64,000 nt of DNA from Eublepharis macularius (GCF_028583425.1 NC_072795.1:67966001-68030000), one strand, 5' to 3'; shown: positions 1 to 12,250, numbered from the stretch's first letter. Notes: generated by a model not told the origin, from the letters alone. Translations and numbers: made by a program.

Positions 1-879
1 GAATTGCCCCTCAATGTGGTTTTTTTCTGTGAGTTTTGAGAAGAAAAATGACCATCAGTGAAAGTACTAAAGCTCCTTCCCTCTTCCCTGCCTTTCTGAT
101 TGTAGCCTCCAACAGGGCTGGGAAATGTTACATAATAATCTAGTATGGTTCTTAACTAGTGGCAAATATATCCTAAGAAGAAATAATCATGAGATAAAAT
201 AACTGAGGATTCTCTACTGTAAGTTGTATAGAAGAGAGTAATACCTTTTGAAAGAGCTTCTAGATACAAGAATAAACGACCTGTTTTCACAGGCTATATA
301 CATTGTAGTAATTTGTATTCAATATCCCTAAATATTCCTGGATTGAGTGTAACTTCTGCTATTGGATATCATAGTATACTGTCAAGACAGAAATCAGCAA
401 ATGTCTGTAGTATTGCCCAAATTGTTGGCTTCTTGTTGACAGATATAGCAGTGAGCCTGTGGCTTACAAGAAATAATACACTAATACTTTCATTTTGAAA
501 AAAATCATCTTGATGTATGATGCTGGAAACCAATTAACAGGATTGGGTGTTAGCTGGGATTATGTACATATTTTGTTTTTTAAATGGAGACTACCTTATA
601 GGGGTATTCTACTTGGGATCCGTTTGAGGCAGAGTGAAGAAGACTTAACAAATGGAACAGCCAGTAAATCTGGTATCTTTTTTGTCTAGCAATTTAGGAC
701 TATTTCCATTGAGCTTTCCACTTCTTCTATAAAGCCTCTAAAAGCACATCTATGATTCTAGTCTCTAGATGTTATATTTGTATATATAGAGAAAAGATAT
801 GATAGACCTGAAATGTTAATCCGGCTTTGAAGCTATTTGAGATATAACATTCACTCCATTATTTTTAGGTTATTTTATT

Positions 880-1085
880 TACTTTACTTCATTTGTGCTC
901 CACTTTTCTTCTTAATGAGGATCCAAAGCAGTTGGCATTGTCTTCTTGCTTCCATTGTGTCCTCACAACAACCCTGTGAGGTAGGATAGAGTGTGCATCT
1001 AGTCCAAGGTCATTAATGAGCTTCCATGGCAGAGTGGGGCTTTGAATCTGGGTATCCCAGATCCTAATCCAAAGTTCCAACCACT
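880..1085 (-). repeat. MIR/L2-type tRNA-derived SINE remnant
   Basis: Read on the minus strand this is a decayed SINE. It has the end of a tRNA-like head (CATAGTGGTTGGAAC) and a core resembling the sequence of the intact copies: a direct match to the 'ccaaggtca' block and to the 'acaaccctgtgaggtagg' block near 966-985. It ends in T-rich sequence on the plus strand. The family name is an inference from this layout. Confidence 0.55.
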
Positions 1086-1665
1086 ATGTGCAGGCTCTTT
1101 AAAATATCAAATTATGTGTGTAAACGGATGGCAGAAATTTATGACCAGGGTTCTTTCATAAAGCTCCTACTGCCTCATTATTGGAGCTCTGCATGCCAAT
1201 TTATTTACTGTAACTCACATTTCTAACTTGGAGAAAATTAAATGGTATGGGGAGGATTAATGCTGTAGTATTATGGAGGCTAGGCAAATGTGGAGCTGGT
1301 TTGTTTCCTGTATCGCAGACCACTTGGGACCTGTGTAAGATTATGATATAAATAAAAAAACTTTCTGGTTTTTTTACACCTGTAAAAGGGTGCATTAGGT
1401 GATAAAATGAAAGTCTGTAGAATGTCATAAAAGCTGCTACAGATGTATGTATTAGAAAACAATCTGTGTTTTGTCTAGGTCACAGTCCCTATTGTTGACA
1501 GTGCAGGCTGTGCTATAGCAAACGTATCAAACACAGAAAGCTGCTAGTTGAGACAGATATTGAAAGCTGTTCCATGTTCAGTTCATGGACAATACTAGCA
1601 TTCCAGAACACCAAAACATTCTAATTCCATGGTCATATGTAAGTTATTTCTACAATGTAAACAGT

Positions 1666-2081
1666 ATTTGATTCCTCACTTCTCCACTTGAAGCCAGTTG
1701 GGTGACCTTGGGTCAGTCACAGCTCTCTCAGAGCTCTCTTAGTCCCACCTACTTCACAGGGTGATTGTCGTGAGGATAATAATAAATCACTTTGTAAACC
1801 GCTGGCTATTTTCACATGGCCACACGCCCGGAAGAGCGTTCAAAACTCATGGCATAAAAGTGTCTTCCTAGCACGACTTCCCGGCACAATCCTGTTTAAT
1901 GGCCTTTTTTCTGACATCATCAGGCCATTAAAGGGGATCATGCTGGGGGGATTGTGCTAGGAAGACGCTTCATGCCGTGAGTTTGCATGATCTCCTGGGG
2001 CGCGTGTGAAAACGGCCGCTCTGAGTGGGTGTTAAGTTGTCCTGAAGGGCAGTATATAAATTGAATATTGTTATTATTATT
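1666..2081 (+). repeat. tRNA-derived SINE, split by a palindromic transposon
   Basis: A 5'-truncated SINE of the same family as the copies at 13064 and 42521. Bases 1666-1803 carry the 'ccacttgaagccag' and 'gtgaccttgggtcagtcac' blocks. The 3' part resumes at 2018 with 'gctctgagtgggtgttaag' and ends in a (TTA)n tract near 2081. The intervening 214 bases are a separate insertion. The core and the TTATTATT end resemble MIR/CORE-SINEs with an L2-like tail. Confidence 0.75.
1804..2017. mobile_element. Palindromic non-autonomous DNA transposon (214 bp, 3-bp TSD)
   Basis: The ends are inverted: GGCTATTTTCACAT at the left and GTGTGAAAACGGCC at the right. Inside, 'ctcatggca...gtgtcttcctagcac' on the left pairs with 'gtgctaggaagac...atgccgtgag' on the right, so almost the whole element folds back. 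GCT flanks both sides (1801-1803, 2018-2020). Removing the element restores the SINE sequence 'aaccgctctgagtggg' found in intact copies. A 3-bp TSD fits PIF/Harbinger-type MITEs, but that assignment is inference. Confidence 0.75.
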
Positions 2082-2534
2082 TAACTGAATTGTGAAAAGA
2101 GAATCTGAACTTCTGAAAATAAAATTGTCTTTGCACTTCTTAAAAACAAGCTGAAACCCATGTTCACACATTGCAGAATTAGCCTGTGAATTGTGAGAGC
2201 TGATTTGGGATGATTTTCAGTGAAATCCTAAGAAGAATGACTCCAGTCTAAGCCCAGTGTTTAGGATTGCACTGTTAGTATCTTTGGAAGCATTTGCTTC
2301 ATGATAAAAATGAACTTTTGCGTGCTCTGAGCTGCACTCCTCTAAAATGTAGAAATGACTGTGAAAGGGCTCTGAGCATTATTTGTGCTTTATTTAGAAG
2401 ATTAGCTGACTGGGTCTGATTTTGGCTCTTATGAAAGTATCTTCCAAACCTGAAAAGTTGAAACACTTTTTGCATTTTATATGTTTACTGGTGTTACTTT
2501 TTGCATGTTTGTTTGTCTAGCTGCTAGATACTAA

Positions 2535-2825
<291 letters not shown>

Positions 2826-4512
2826 TAATGCTTGCTCAGCTTGCCTATACTGTGCATTATTGAGTCTTCGTGATTAAAATGGTGAAAAATAAGTATGCAG
2901 TTATTAAGTTTAGAAGTGAAAACAGCTATGTATGACAGCAACAAAAATTCTCCTTTTTCCTTTGGATAGACTCTACTAAATGGTGGCAAAAGAAGTCATC
3001 CATATGTAGTGAAGGTAATGACTGGTATCATCAGAAAGCATTGCCCTCTTTTTAGCATCAGTCGCAACCTATTGCCAACTTTGTTTGGCTATATAGTGTT
3101 ATAATACCAACATATTCTCTATGTGATCCTTAACTGGCTTGGATCACTCCAAGAAAGATAAGCCCTAACTCAGAAGTCTCTAGCAGGTTGCTCATGAGCT
3201 ACCAGTAGCTTGCTGGCTGCTGCAGAATAGCTCATGCATCCCCCTAGAAGACCCAGGAAAAGTTAGGAAGATCTTTACATGTTCTAGTCTTTTGTCTTTC
3301 AAAAAAGTCTTTTTGTGTTTCAAAATTTTTTTGTGTGAGAGTATTTTTCTCTGCTGCTTAGTTTGAAAAGTTCATTTCTGGTGCTTATCCTTATCCCTGT
3401 ACTTTCTAGGACAGAACAAAATTTGTTGATATGCCAAGGAGGGGAGTAGCTCAGGATATTTTTCATTACTCAGAAGTAGTAATATATTCATTAAATAAAA
3501 GGTTTTTGACTCCTGCCCTAGCCAGATTATAGAATGGTACTGGAGTAGGGGAACAAAGTAGAAATAAAACATAGCAATTGTGTTTGGAAAAGGTGATAAT
3601 TAAAAAGCATTGGGGAAAAATATTCCCCCATTCCTCGTAAAGATGTATTTTGAATCCTAAAATTGAAATGGATGAATGTCAGTGTAGTCCTGATATTGCG
3701 ACAGTTTAGATAGGCAAAAGAACAGTTTGCCATTTTTTGTCATGTAGGCAGGACTGAATACTAACAATAGGAATCAATTGATCAATACGATCACTGAGAG
3801 AACAGCACCACCTACTGACTTGCTTGTGACTTTTTGTGCTCTTAAGTTGGCTTATGTTGTAGCGTAGCCTCAAACACTTTTGCCCAGAAGCAGAGAGTCA
3901 AAGTCACTTTGTGCCTCCACAACTTTTAAATAGAATATACACAGATGTAGACTGAAGGCAAGAAAATTGTCTTGACATACTTGAAGACACAAAGTAAACC
4001 ACGCCATTAGCAGAACATATTAGCAGGATCCACCCAGTCTATAAATCTTACAAAATTGTGAGGCTTCTCCTGATCAAGACTCTGTTGCCCTTGCTCTACT
4101 GTGATCTTCCCTGCAGTGAAGGACCTGCAAGGCTTCAGACTGGAGGGTGAGGGGTTGCACCACCTTGCAGTGACCTCTTACATGCTGCCAGAGTAGGAAT
4201 ACTTCATCAATTCTGGCCTGCTGCAGATCCTTCTTAAATAGGTTGCCCTTCTAATCCCCTCTCCTGGTGTGTTCCTCCCCTCCAGTGGTTAAGCTAAACT
4301 GTGTAATTTTAGCTGTGTTTTCATCAGTTAGCTGTGCTGGCTACAGGACCCTGTGCCCTTCCTCAAAGTGGAAGGACAATGGGTTTTTTTAATAATTTTA
4401 GAGACAGGCATTCTTGTTTTTTGTTTCTATTGCCCGTTCTAAATTTTTGGGATATATTCGGATAAAAGCTTAAAATCATATTGCTGCTATTGCTCTTGTT
4501 TATAAGGAACCC

Positions 4513-4742
4513 AGGATGGTGTAGTGGTATGGTAGTGTCAGACTAGGAAATGGAAAACCCAGGTTCACATTACCATTCTGCCACGGAAGCTTGTTGGATG
4601 ATCTTGGACCAGTCATGCTTTTTTAGCCTAGGCTACCTCTTAGGGTTGTTATGAGGCTAAAATTGAGGAGGGGAGAATGATGATGTAAGCCACTTTGAGT
4701 CCCAATGGGGAGAAAAGTAGGATACAAATATTTAAATAAAAT
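4513..4742 (+). repeat. tRNA-derived SINE (second family)
   Basis: The head GGTGTAGTGGTATGGTAGTG resembles a tRNA A box, followed by an eroded B-box region (caggttcacattacc). The body contains 'ctgccacggaagcttg', 'gttgttatgaggctaaaatt' and 'gatgtaagccactttgagtc'. It ends with an A/T-rich aaataaaataaat tail. The copy split at 30453/31409 shares this body, so the two belong to one family. Confidence 0.75.
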
Positions 4743-4975
4743 AAATATTTTTCAATGCATTGGGATTTCATTGGTCAGGGGTTTTTTTATGGGTTTGGCC
4801 AGTATAATGAAAGAGGCATTGTCACAAGGCCCATCTTGGTCCTTGTTTTAATTTAGCTCCAAAATCTGTCAATCCTTTTGCACAGGCTCTCTAGTAAGAG
4901 CACAGACAAGACAGCAAATCAAAAAGCCCCCCACAGAGAGGGATAGGATTTCTCCCCCAAAAGGAATCAACCGAG

Positions 4976-5594
4976 AGCCTCGCTACAAGTGACATCTTAC
5001 ACACAAACGGCACTTGATCATTTTCGCAAGTCTTTCTGGGAATTGAAGTCCCTCTCCCCCACCCCTTTTCCTTCTGTTCCTTCCCCTCTCTGTTAGAATG
5101 GCTGCCTGAAGAGACGGAGAAAGCCTGCTTTTGCAAATCGCTCCTCCAGTCACAAGCCTGCTCTCAATGATCTTTGGGGGTGGGCAGCTGCGACTTTCTC
5201 AGCTTTCTCCAGAGCATCTCCCCCCCAGCAAGACGATTAGCAAAGTTGCAGCTGCCCACCCCCAAAGATCACTGAGAGCAGGCTTGCAACTGGAGGAGCG
5301 ATTTGCAAAAGCAGGATTTCTCTGACTTTTAAGGCAGTGATTCTAACAGAGAGGGGAAGGACACTGGGACTTCACCGACATGTCAGCTTTCTCCAGAGCA
5401 TCCCCCACCCCCCAGCAAGACGATTTGCAAAAGCTGCTATCGTAGGCTTTCTCCATCTCTTCAGGCATCCATTCTAATAGAGAGGGGAAGAAACAGAAGG
5501 AAAATGGGTGGGGGAGAGGGACTTCAATTCCCAGAAAGACTTGTGAAAATGATCAAGTGCCGTTCGCGTGTAAGATGTCACTTGTAGCGAGGCT
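4976..5594. repeat. Compound nested inverted repeat (~620 bp)
   Basis: The outer arms, 4976 to about 5130 and about 5448 to 5594, are near-perfect inverted copies starting AGCCTCGCTACAAGTGACAT and ending ATGTCACTTGTAGCGAGGCT. Inside, 5131-5212 pairs with about 5240-5318 as a second inverted repeat (CAATGATCTTTGGGGGTGGG against CCCACCCCCAAAGATCACTG). A third segment, 5336-5445, directly repeats pieces of both (ttctaacagagaggggaag; cagctttctccagagcat). No coding capacity is evident and I could not place a TSD. It may be a fold-back DNA transposon or a rearranged pair of palindromic elements. Confidence 0.8.
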
Positions 5595-6661
5595 GTGACT
5601 GGCTTAGCACCAGACAGAGAAGGAAAAGAGCAGCTATCCATGCAAAGGGTTGTGATTATAACAATATTGATAGAAGTTACTTACTAGCCATGGTAACTAA
5701 ATGGAAGCTCCACATTCAGAGGCAAGTAAACCTCTGCATAACAGTGCCAGGAGGCTTTGTCAGGGAAAGGTCTCATCCTCTATGCCCTGTTGTTGGCCCT
5801 TCAGAGTAACTGACCACTGTGTGAGGCAGGATGCTGGAGTGTATGGACTACTGGTCTAATTTGAGGGGGGGGGATTGTCTTATGTAGTCTTATGTAGTAT
5901 ATAGTATTTATATGTAGTATATAGATGGTACCATTTCAGATTGCAGGCATAGTCTCATTTGACTGAATGTTCCTCAGTACTGTGGTATAGCAGTGGCACA
6001 CATGTTTATTTCCTCACTGAGAACTAAGTTTTAGTAATGTCAAGTTTTTACCTGGCTTGGAGTAGGGCCTTGGCAATAATAATTTTTCAGAATATTGCAG
6101 TGAGTATAGTGAAAAGCAATTTGGTGGGTGTCCAGGGGTGTGGAAAAGTATGATGTTTTGTAAGAAAATATTTTTTTGTTTTTAGTCCTTGCTATTTTAA
6201 CATTTGTGAGTGTTCTTAACACAGTGTCTTAATCCAGAAATCATGTCAGCATTATGAAAACTTAGCTGTGAGTTAGTGTGAACTGATGAACTGGATTCAG
6301 AAATCGTAGTTTGATGTGGGTTTACCAATCATAGTTTGTGTTAACTGTGGCTTGGCATAATGTTCAGATCCATATAATTGTAGATGCTTGTGTACAGTTC
6401 AGAGGCCACTGCAGGTAGAGCAGTGATCTTCAATCTTTCCAGATCCAGGACCCACTGAATTGCAATGACATCACAATTGTATGATAGAAAGCCATGTGCA
6501 AACATAATCATATGACACAGAGAAGCCAGATTTATAAGTTTGGGATCATGGGCAGCAGTTCAAGTGAACCAGGGTCAGGAAACACAGGATACCAGGAGGA
6601 ACAAGCAAGTTTTGTTGAAGAGAGGAGGCAGGGGTTGCTGAACCTAGGTGTGAGCTGTGAG

Positions 6662-7083
6662 GAATTCTCTCCACTGCTGAGTGTTCCCGTCTTACTATCA
6701 TGCTTTGTCTCTCAGCATGTGCAGAAAGAAACACAGGACTCCCATTCTGCAGTCATTCCATTGGCTACCTATCAGTTAACGGACTCTTCACTACATTGGT
6801 TGAGCATACCTATGGGACCACCTCTCTCCCTATGTTCCTCCACAGCAGCTTCGCTTATCTGAACAGGGCATTCTGCAGGTGCCACCCTGCACATGAGCAA
6901 AATCAACAGCTGCCCATACACGTGCATTCTCTGTGGTGGTCCCCACCATATGAAACAGCCTGCCTGAAGAGGTCAGGAAAGCCCCCATTCTCCTGGCTTT
7001 CCACAAACAATGCAAAACTGAATTATTCAAGAAGGGTTTTTTTACTCAGTTAGGAGTAAAAGCTGTACTATAGCTGTACTATA
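6662..7083 (+). mobile_element. L2-like LINE, ORF2 C-terminal remnant (5' half of a split copy)
   Basis: With frame breaks the translation shows the L2-family motif for 'HWLPIxYR' (near 6760-6782) and the C-terminal block 'LPEEVRKAPILLAFHK' followed by 'CKTELFKKGF' (near 6963-7040). The sequence after the CR1 insertion (9816-10141) continues as the matching 3' UTR. This is a dead reverse-transcriptase fragment, not a host gene. Confidence 0.6.
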
Positions 7084-9815
7084 AGGAGGTGGTAGGAATT
7101 ACTGAGACTTGGTGGGATGATTCCCATGACTGGAATGTGCTAGTGGATGGGTATGAGTTGTTCAAGAAAAAACGGAAGTGTAGAAGAGGAGGTGGAGTGG
7201 CGTTGTATGTGAGGAGAGGGCTTGATTGTCAAGACGTTATGGAGAATGGGGCGGACAGCCTGGTGGAAAGTATATGAGTAGAAATAAGGGGAGGAAGGAC
7301 AAAGGGTATTATTGTTGGAGTCTGCTATAGATTACCTGACCAGCGAGAAGAAATGGATGCTGCCCTCTTTGAACAGATTGGCAGAGTATCCAGACATCAG
7401 AACCTTGTAATTATGGGTGACTTCAACTTCCCCGATGTGTGCTGGGAGACAGGCTCAGCAAAGTGTCATGAATCACGCAATTTCCTGACCTGCCTGGCCG
7501 ATAACTTCCTTTTTCAAAAGGTGGAGGAAGCTACAAGGGGTTCGGCCATACTAGACTTGATATTAACCAACAGGGAAGAATTGGTAGATGAGATGAAGGT
7601 GGTGGGGACCTTAGGGGAAAGTGACCATGTCCTTCTTGAATTCCAGTTGCTGTGGGGAGCCAAGGAAGTTCATAGCCAGACTCGTAGGTTAGATTTTCGT
7701 AGGGCCAACTTCGATGAACTCAGAGGCTTGATGAGAGTCATTCTGTGGGGGAGTGTGCTGGAAGGGAAAGGAGCGAGTGAAGGGTGGGCCATTCTCAAAC
7801 ATGAGCTTTTGCAAGCTCAAGCCCTCACTATCCCAGCAAGACGGAAACATGGTAAGGGCTCCAAGAAACCGATGTGGATGCACAGAGAGCTCCAGAATAA
7901 GCTAAGGGAGAAAAAGGAAATGTTCAGGAAATGAAGAGAAGGACAGACCTCTAAAGAGGAGTATATGAGGGTTACTAGGTACTGCAGATCAGCCATCAGA
8001 GAGGCCAAAGCTCAGTACGAGCTGGGTCTGGCCAGGAGGGCTCGCTACAATAAGAAAAACTTCTACAGATATGTGAGAAGCAAACGCAAGGTAAAAGAGG
8101 CAATTGGACCGCTGTTGGGAGTAGATGGAGAAACTCTGATGCAGGATAGAGAAAAAGCAGACAGGCTTAATGACTTTTTTGCCTCTGTTTTCTCCCTGAA
8201 GAACTCAGGCACATCTAGAGATAGTAGGAAATGTGGCAGGACACCTGAGTGGCTAATTGACATTGACAGAGAGGTAGTGGAGAGGCATCTGGCTGCACTG
8301 GATGAATACAAATCCCCTGGGATGGATGGGGTGCACCCAAGAGTGCTGAAAGAACTTTCCAGAGAACTTGCAGAACCCTTGTCCATCATCTTCAAGGCCT
8401 CCTGGAGGACTGGGGATGTGCCACAAGATTGGAGAAGAGCTAATGTTATCCCAATCTTTAAGAAAGGGAGGAAGGATGACCCGGGAAACTACAGACCGGT
8501 CAGTCTGACTTCTGTTGCTGGGAAGATATTAGAACAGATTTTAAAGGGATCAATCTGTAACCATCTGAAGGACCGCTCAGTGATCCGAGGAAGTCAGCAT
8601 GGTTTTGTTCCCAACAGATCTTGCCAGACCAACCTGGTTTCCTTCTTTGATCGAGTGACCAGCTTACTGGATCGGGGGAACTCTGTTGACGTGATTTATC
8701 TGGATTTCAGTAAAGCTTTTGATAAGGTCCCCCATGACATTCTGATGGGCAAACTGGAAGACTGTGGACTATAGGACAGTTCGGTGGATAGCAAACTGGT
8801 TGGAGGACCGCACTCAAAGAGTGGTGGTCAATGGCGTTTCATCAGATTGGAGGGAGGTGTCCAGTGGGATGCTGCAGGGCTCAGTTTTGGGCCCGGTACT
8901 TTTCAATATTTTTATCAATGATCTGGATGAAGGAGTGGAAGGGCTGCTCATTAAATTTGCTGATGATACCAAATTGGGAGCGGTAGCAAACACCCAAGAA
9001 GTTAGAATTAAAATTCAACAAGACCTGAATACTCTGGAGAAGTGGGCAGCTGTGAATAGGATGCAATTCAACAAAGACAAGTGCACAGTATTACATCTGG
9101 GCCACAAAAATGGGAAGTGCAAATACTGGATGGGGGATACACTTCTGGGCAGTAGTATATGTGAAAGGGATCTTGGGGTAAGAGTGGACTGTAAACTGAA
9201 TATGAGCAGTCAGTGTGATGCGGTGGCAAAAAAGGCTAATTCAATCCTGGGTTGTATCAAAGGGTCGAAATCGCAGGAGGTCATAGCCCCTCTCTATACT
9301 GCCTTGGTCAGGCCACACCTGGAGTATTGTGTGCAGTTCTGGAGGCCTCACTTCAAAAAGGATGTGGACAAAATCGAGAGGGTGCAGAGGAGAGCGACAA
9401 GAATGATCAGGGGTCTGGAGACTGAGCCGTACGAGGAAAGGCTGAGGGCCTTGGGAATGTTTAGTTTGGAGAAGAGGAGGTTGAGGGGGCACATGATTGC
9501 TCTCTTTAAATATTTGAAGGAGGGCAAAGAGCTGTTCCAGTTGGCAGCAGAGGGTAGGACGCGAAGCAATGGGCTAAAACTACATGCACAAAGGTACCGG
9601 CTGGATATTAGGAAAAACTTTTTCACGGTCAGAGTAGTTCAAAAGTGGAATCAGCTGCCTAGGGAGGTGGTGAGCTCCCCTTCACTGGCAGTTTTCAAGA
9701 AGAGGCTGGATGAATACTTGTCAGAGATGCTTTAGGCTGATCCTGCACTGGGCAGGGGGTTGGACTAGATGGTCTGTATGGCCCGTTCCAACTCTATGAT
9801 TCTATGATTCTGTGG
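7084..9815 (+). mobile_element. CR1 LINE, 5'-truncated, ORF2 broken
   Basis: This encodes most of a CR1 ORF2. The apurinic endonuclease comes first: 'VGITETWW' near 7090, 'NLVIMGDFNFPDVCW' near 7402-7446, 'SDHVLLEF' near 7621. The reverse transcriptase follows: 'YRPVSLTSVAGKILEQ', 'DFSKAFDKVPHDIL', and the FADD active site at 8956-8967. The C-terminal domain has 'LPREVVSSPSLAVFKKRLDE'. The 3' end carries 'ttggactagatgg' and an ATTCTATG repeat, the hallmark of CR1 tails. The frame is broken by stops at 7275-7277 and 7932-7934 and by a frameshift near 8765, so the copy is inactive. The first endonuclease residues and ORF1 are absent, as in typical 5'-truncated copies. Confidence 0.93.
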
Positions 9816-10141
9816 TATCAAAGAGATGTTTATCTAAAGAAATAGGGACCATAGACTTTACTACTATGTGCTGCTGTGTACTAAATGTTGCTTTAAGTAT
9901 GATCCTACTGGACAGTTCTGTTTCACATCAGTCTTGGAATTGTTTATGCTCTGCTTCAGCATTTCTTCAACTCTGCATTGGATTTTTGCTGATATTATGT
10001 CTTTGAAAATTTGCATTTATATACCTTTTGACATTGTTTATTGACATGTCTGTAATATTGACTGTACTAATCCCACACTATGTAATCCGCCTAGAGTCTC
10101 CATGAGAAAGGCGGATTATATATTACATAAATAAATAAATA
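9816..10141 (+). mobile_element. L2-like LINE 3' UTR and tail (3' half of the split copy)
   Basis: The segment ends with 'taatccgcctagagtctcc', 'gagaaaggcggattata' and a TAAATAAATAAATAA tail. The same end appears reversed at 10716-10784. It starts directly after the CR1 tail and continues the LINE fragment at 6662-7083, so the CR1 appears to have inserted into an older L2-type copy. Confidence 0.6.
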
Positions 10142-10655
10142 AGCTTTCTTCACTGTCCAAGTTTCACATCCATACATAGTAATGGGGAGTATCATAGTAT
10201 GAATTATCTTGATCTTCGTTCCCAGTGACACTTCCTTATTCTTAAGGATTTTTTCTAGTTCCTTCCTGGGTGCCCCAATCTTCTGATTTCTTGGTTGCAG
10301 TCTCCCTTTTGTTTGATGATTGAGCCAAAGAAGAGAAAATCTTTAACAATTTCAATGTCTTCATTGACAACCTTAAAATGTATAATTCCTTGCTAGTCAT
10401 TACTTTTCTTTTCTTGATGTTCAGTTGTAATCCTGCTTTGTTACTTATCTTTTAAAGTAGTTGTTTCAATTCTTCACTATTTTCTTCCAGTAATGTAGTG
10501 TCATCTGCATATCTTAAATTGTTAATGTTCCTTCCACCAGTTTTCACTCTACCTTCATGTAAATCTAATCCAGCTTTCCATATGATATGTTCTGCGTATA
10601 GGTTGAACAGATAATATAATATTGCTCTCAGCTTTACTGACAGGCACAAAGCCAC
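10142..10655 (-). mobile_element. RTE/BovB-type LINE fragment
   Basis: The minus strand encodes 'GLDLHEGRVKTGGRNINNLR' followed by 'YADDTTLLEENSEEL'. This is the reverse-transcriptase palm motif (YADD) with the flanking residues typical of RTE/BovB LINEs. The remaining sequence down to 10142 fits the downstream RT thumb and C-terminal region with frame breaks. BovB is abundant in squamates. The copy is short and dead. Confidence 0.75.
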
Positions 10656-10715
10656 TCACCACATTAAGGTGTGTATTCAAGAGGGGAATACGGAATAGGA
10701 CTACAGTGCTAAAAT

Positions 10716-10784
10716 GTATCAGTTATTTATTTATTTGTATTTATGTTATTTATAGTCCGCCTTTCTCACTGAGACTCAAGGCAG
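10716..10784 (-). mobile_element. L2-like element tail, interrupted by a solo LTR
   Basis: On the minus strand this reads 'tgccttgagtctcagtgaga' then 'aaggcggactataaataac' and a TAAATAAATAA tail, the same tail as at 10060-10141. The element continues after the LTR at 11529. Confidence 0.6.
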
Positions 10785-10789
10785 ATTAC

Positions 10790-11528
10790 TGTCATGGCTC
10801 AGTCTGGAATCGATGAGTCTGAGAGCTCCTCCGAAGGAGAGGAGCCTCGTGTAACCAGCCAGGATTCCTCAAGAGAAGAGGAACCTTGTGTAGCCAGCCT
10901 TAGCCTTGACTCAGCAGAAGCCAATTCAGGATCAACAGCTGCTGGCTAATCAGAGTTTACAGCCAGTAGCTGAGGCAGAGGCACCATCACCCTTCAGCCT
11001 CAATACCACAGGGGAAGCTCAGCCAGGGACATCCAACGCCACAAGTGAAGCCCAGCCAGGTGCTTCCACCCCACTCCCCAGGTTCACCCGCACCCAGAGA
11101 GTGCCACAGACAGAAGCAGAGGCTAGAGCTGCAGGAGAGACGGTGCAGTGCTCACCTTCTGAGCCGACACCAGCTGCTGGAGAGCAAGGATAAGTAGCAT
11201 CGGGAGTGAGCCCCAGCAGCTGGCTGCAAACCACGCCTGGATATAAAAGCCAGTCTGGAGGAACTGCCAGGGGTGGAAGCAAAGTGTTACCTACCTGCAA
11301 CCACTCCATGTCTCTTGTATCAGGCTTGTGCCCACTAAACCTGAAACTATCGGTAACTGACCTTGGACTGGACTTGACCTGGATTTTGGATTCTGGACAC
11401 ACTCCTGGCATTTTACCTTGTGCTCTGACTACAGATTGGACTTGGCTTTTGACTCTTCAACTCCCCTTTGGCTTTGTGTTGGTGCTTGGACTTTGACCAC
11501 TCTGCTTGGACTGGCCCAGCCCATGACA
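10790..11528 (+). mobile_element. Solo LTR (739 bp, TSD ATTAC)
   Basis: It begins TGTCATGG and ends CCATGACA, perfect inverted termini of LTR type. It is flanked by ATTAC on both sides (10785-10789 and 11529-11533), a 5-bp TSD as made by LTR-retrotransposon or retroviral integrases. A TATA motif (ATATAAAA) lies at 11241-11248. No internal coding region is present, so the internal part was lost by LTR-LTR recombination. The open frames inside it are not genes. Confidence 0.88.
11241..11248 (+). promoter_or_regulatory. TATA box of the solo LTR
   Basis: ATATAAAA sits 451 bases into the LTR and about 280 bases before its end, where the U3/R border is expected. It suggests the LTR reads on the plus strand. 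Whether it still drives transcription cannot be told from sequence. Confidence 0.5.
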
Positions 11529-12170
11529 ATTACATCGTGTGAGATTAGTACAATCAGTAGCAAGGACAAGGGCAGGCATTTCCATAGTGTCAAGGACATT
11601 TCCATAATGTCATAGGGTAAATGAATACAAGTTTACAATGACATAGCATTAGCAAGGATCCAATACGAGGTTGAAGAATTGCTGAAACAGAACATATTCA
11701 ATTCTAGGACTGGCATTAGAAAACATGCACAGGTAGTATATAGGCAACAGATAATATGTAAGGCAACATAGTGGTGGAAATGAAATTACAAAATAGAAAA
11801 CAGTGCTGGAAGAACAAAATATTATATACAACATACAGATATTATCTACCTTACATAGTGGCATAGGCTACAATACAATGGTATAGAGTGACTATAAGTT
11901 CCCTTTATAAAAGCACTTTCCAGAATCGTTCCATTATACTTATAGCCCGATTACTTTTAAAAAATGCCCTCCTGAACAATTCTGTTTTACATAGTTAGTG
12001 GAATGACAAGTGTGGGAGCCTTCCTGATCTCCTCAAGCAGGCCATTTCACAAGGTGGATGGTGGACTGCAGCAGAAAATGCATGTGTGTTGACTACCATA
12101 GATCTTATCCATTTGAAGGGTGGAGCCTTTAGAAGGCTTTGCTCAGATGACCAAAGCTGTTGTGACATAA
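11529..12170 (-). mobile_element. L2-like non-LTR element body, minus strand
   Basis: This continues the element begun at 10716-10784 after excising the LTR. The stretch at about 11940-12070, with 'aatgccctcctgaacaattc' and 'cctcaagcaggccatttcac', resembles an interspersed sequence I recognise from sauropsid genomes. No open frame is left. Extent and family are uncertain. Confidence 0.4.
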
Positions 12171-12250
12171 CTTAGCAGAAGAGGCAGTCATGCAAAAATA
12201 AGAGTCTCATGGTCAGAAACTGGAGTTTCTGAGTTGACATCAAGGGTAAC

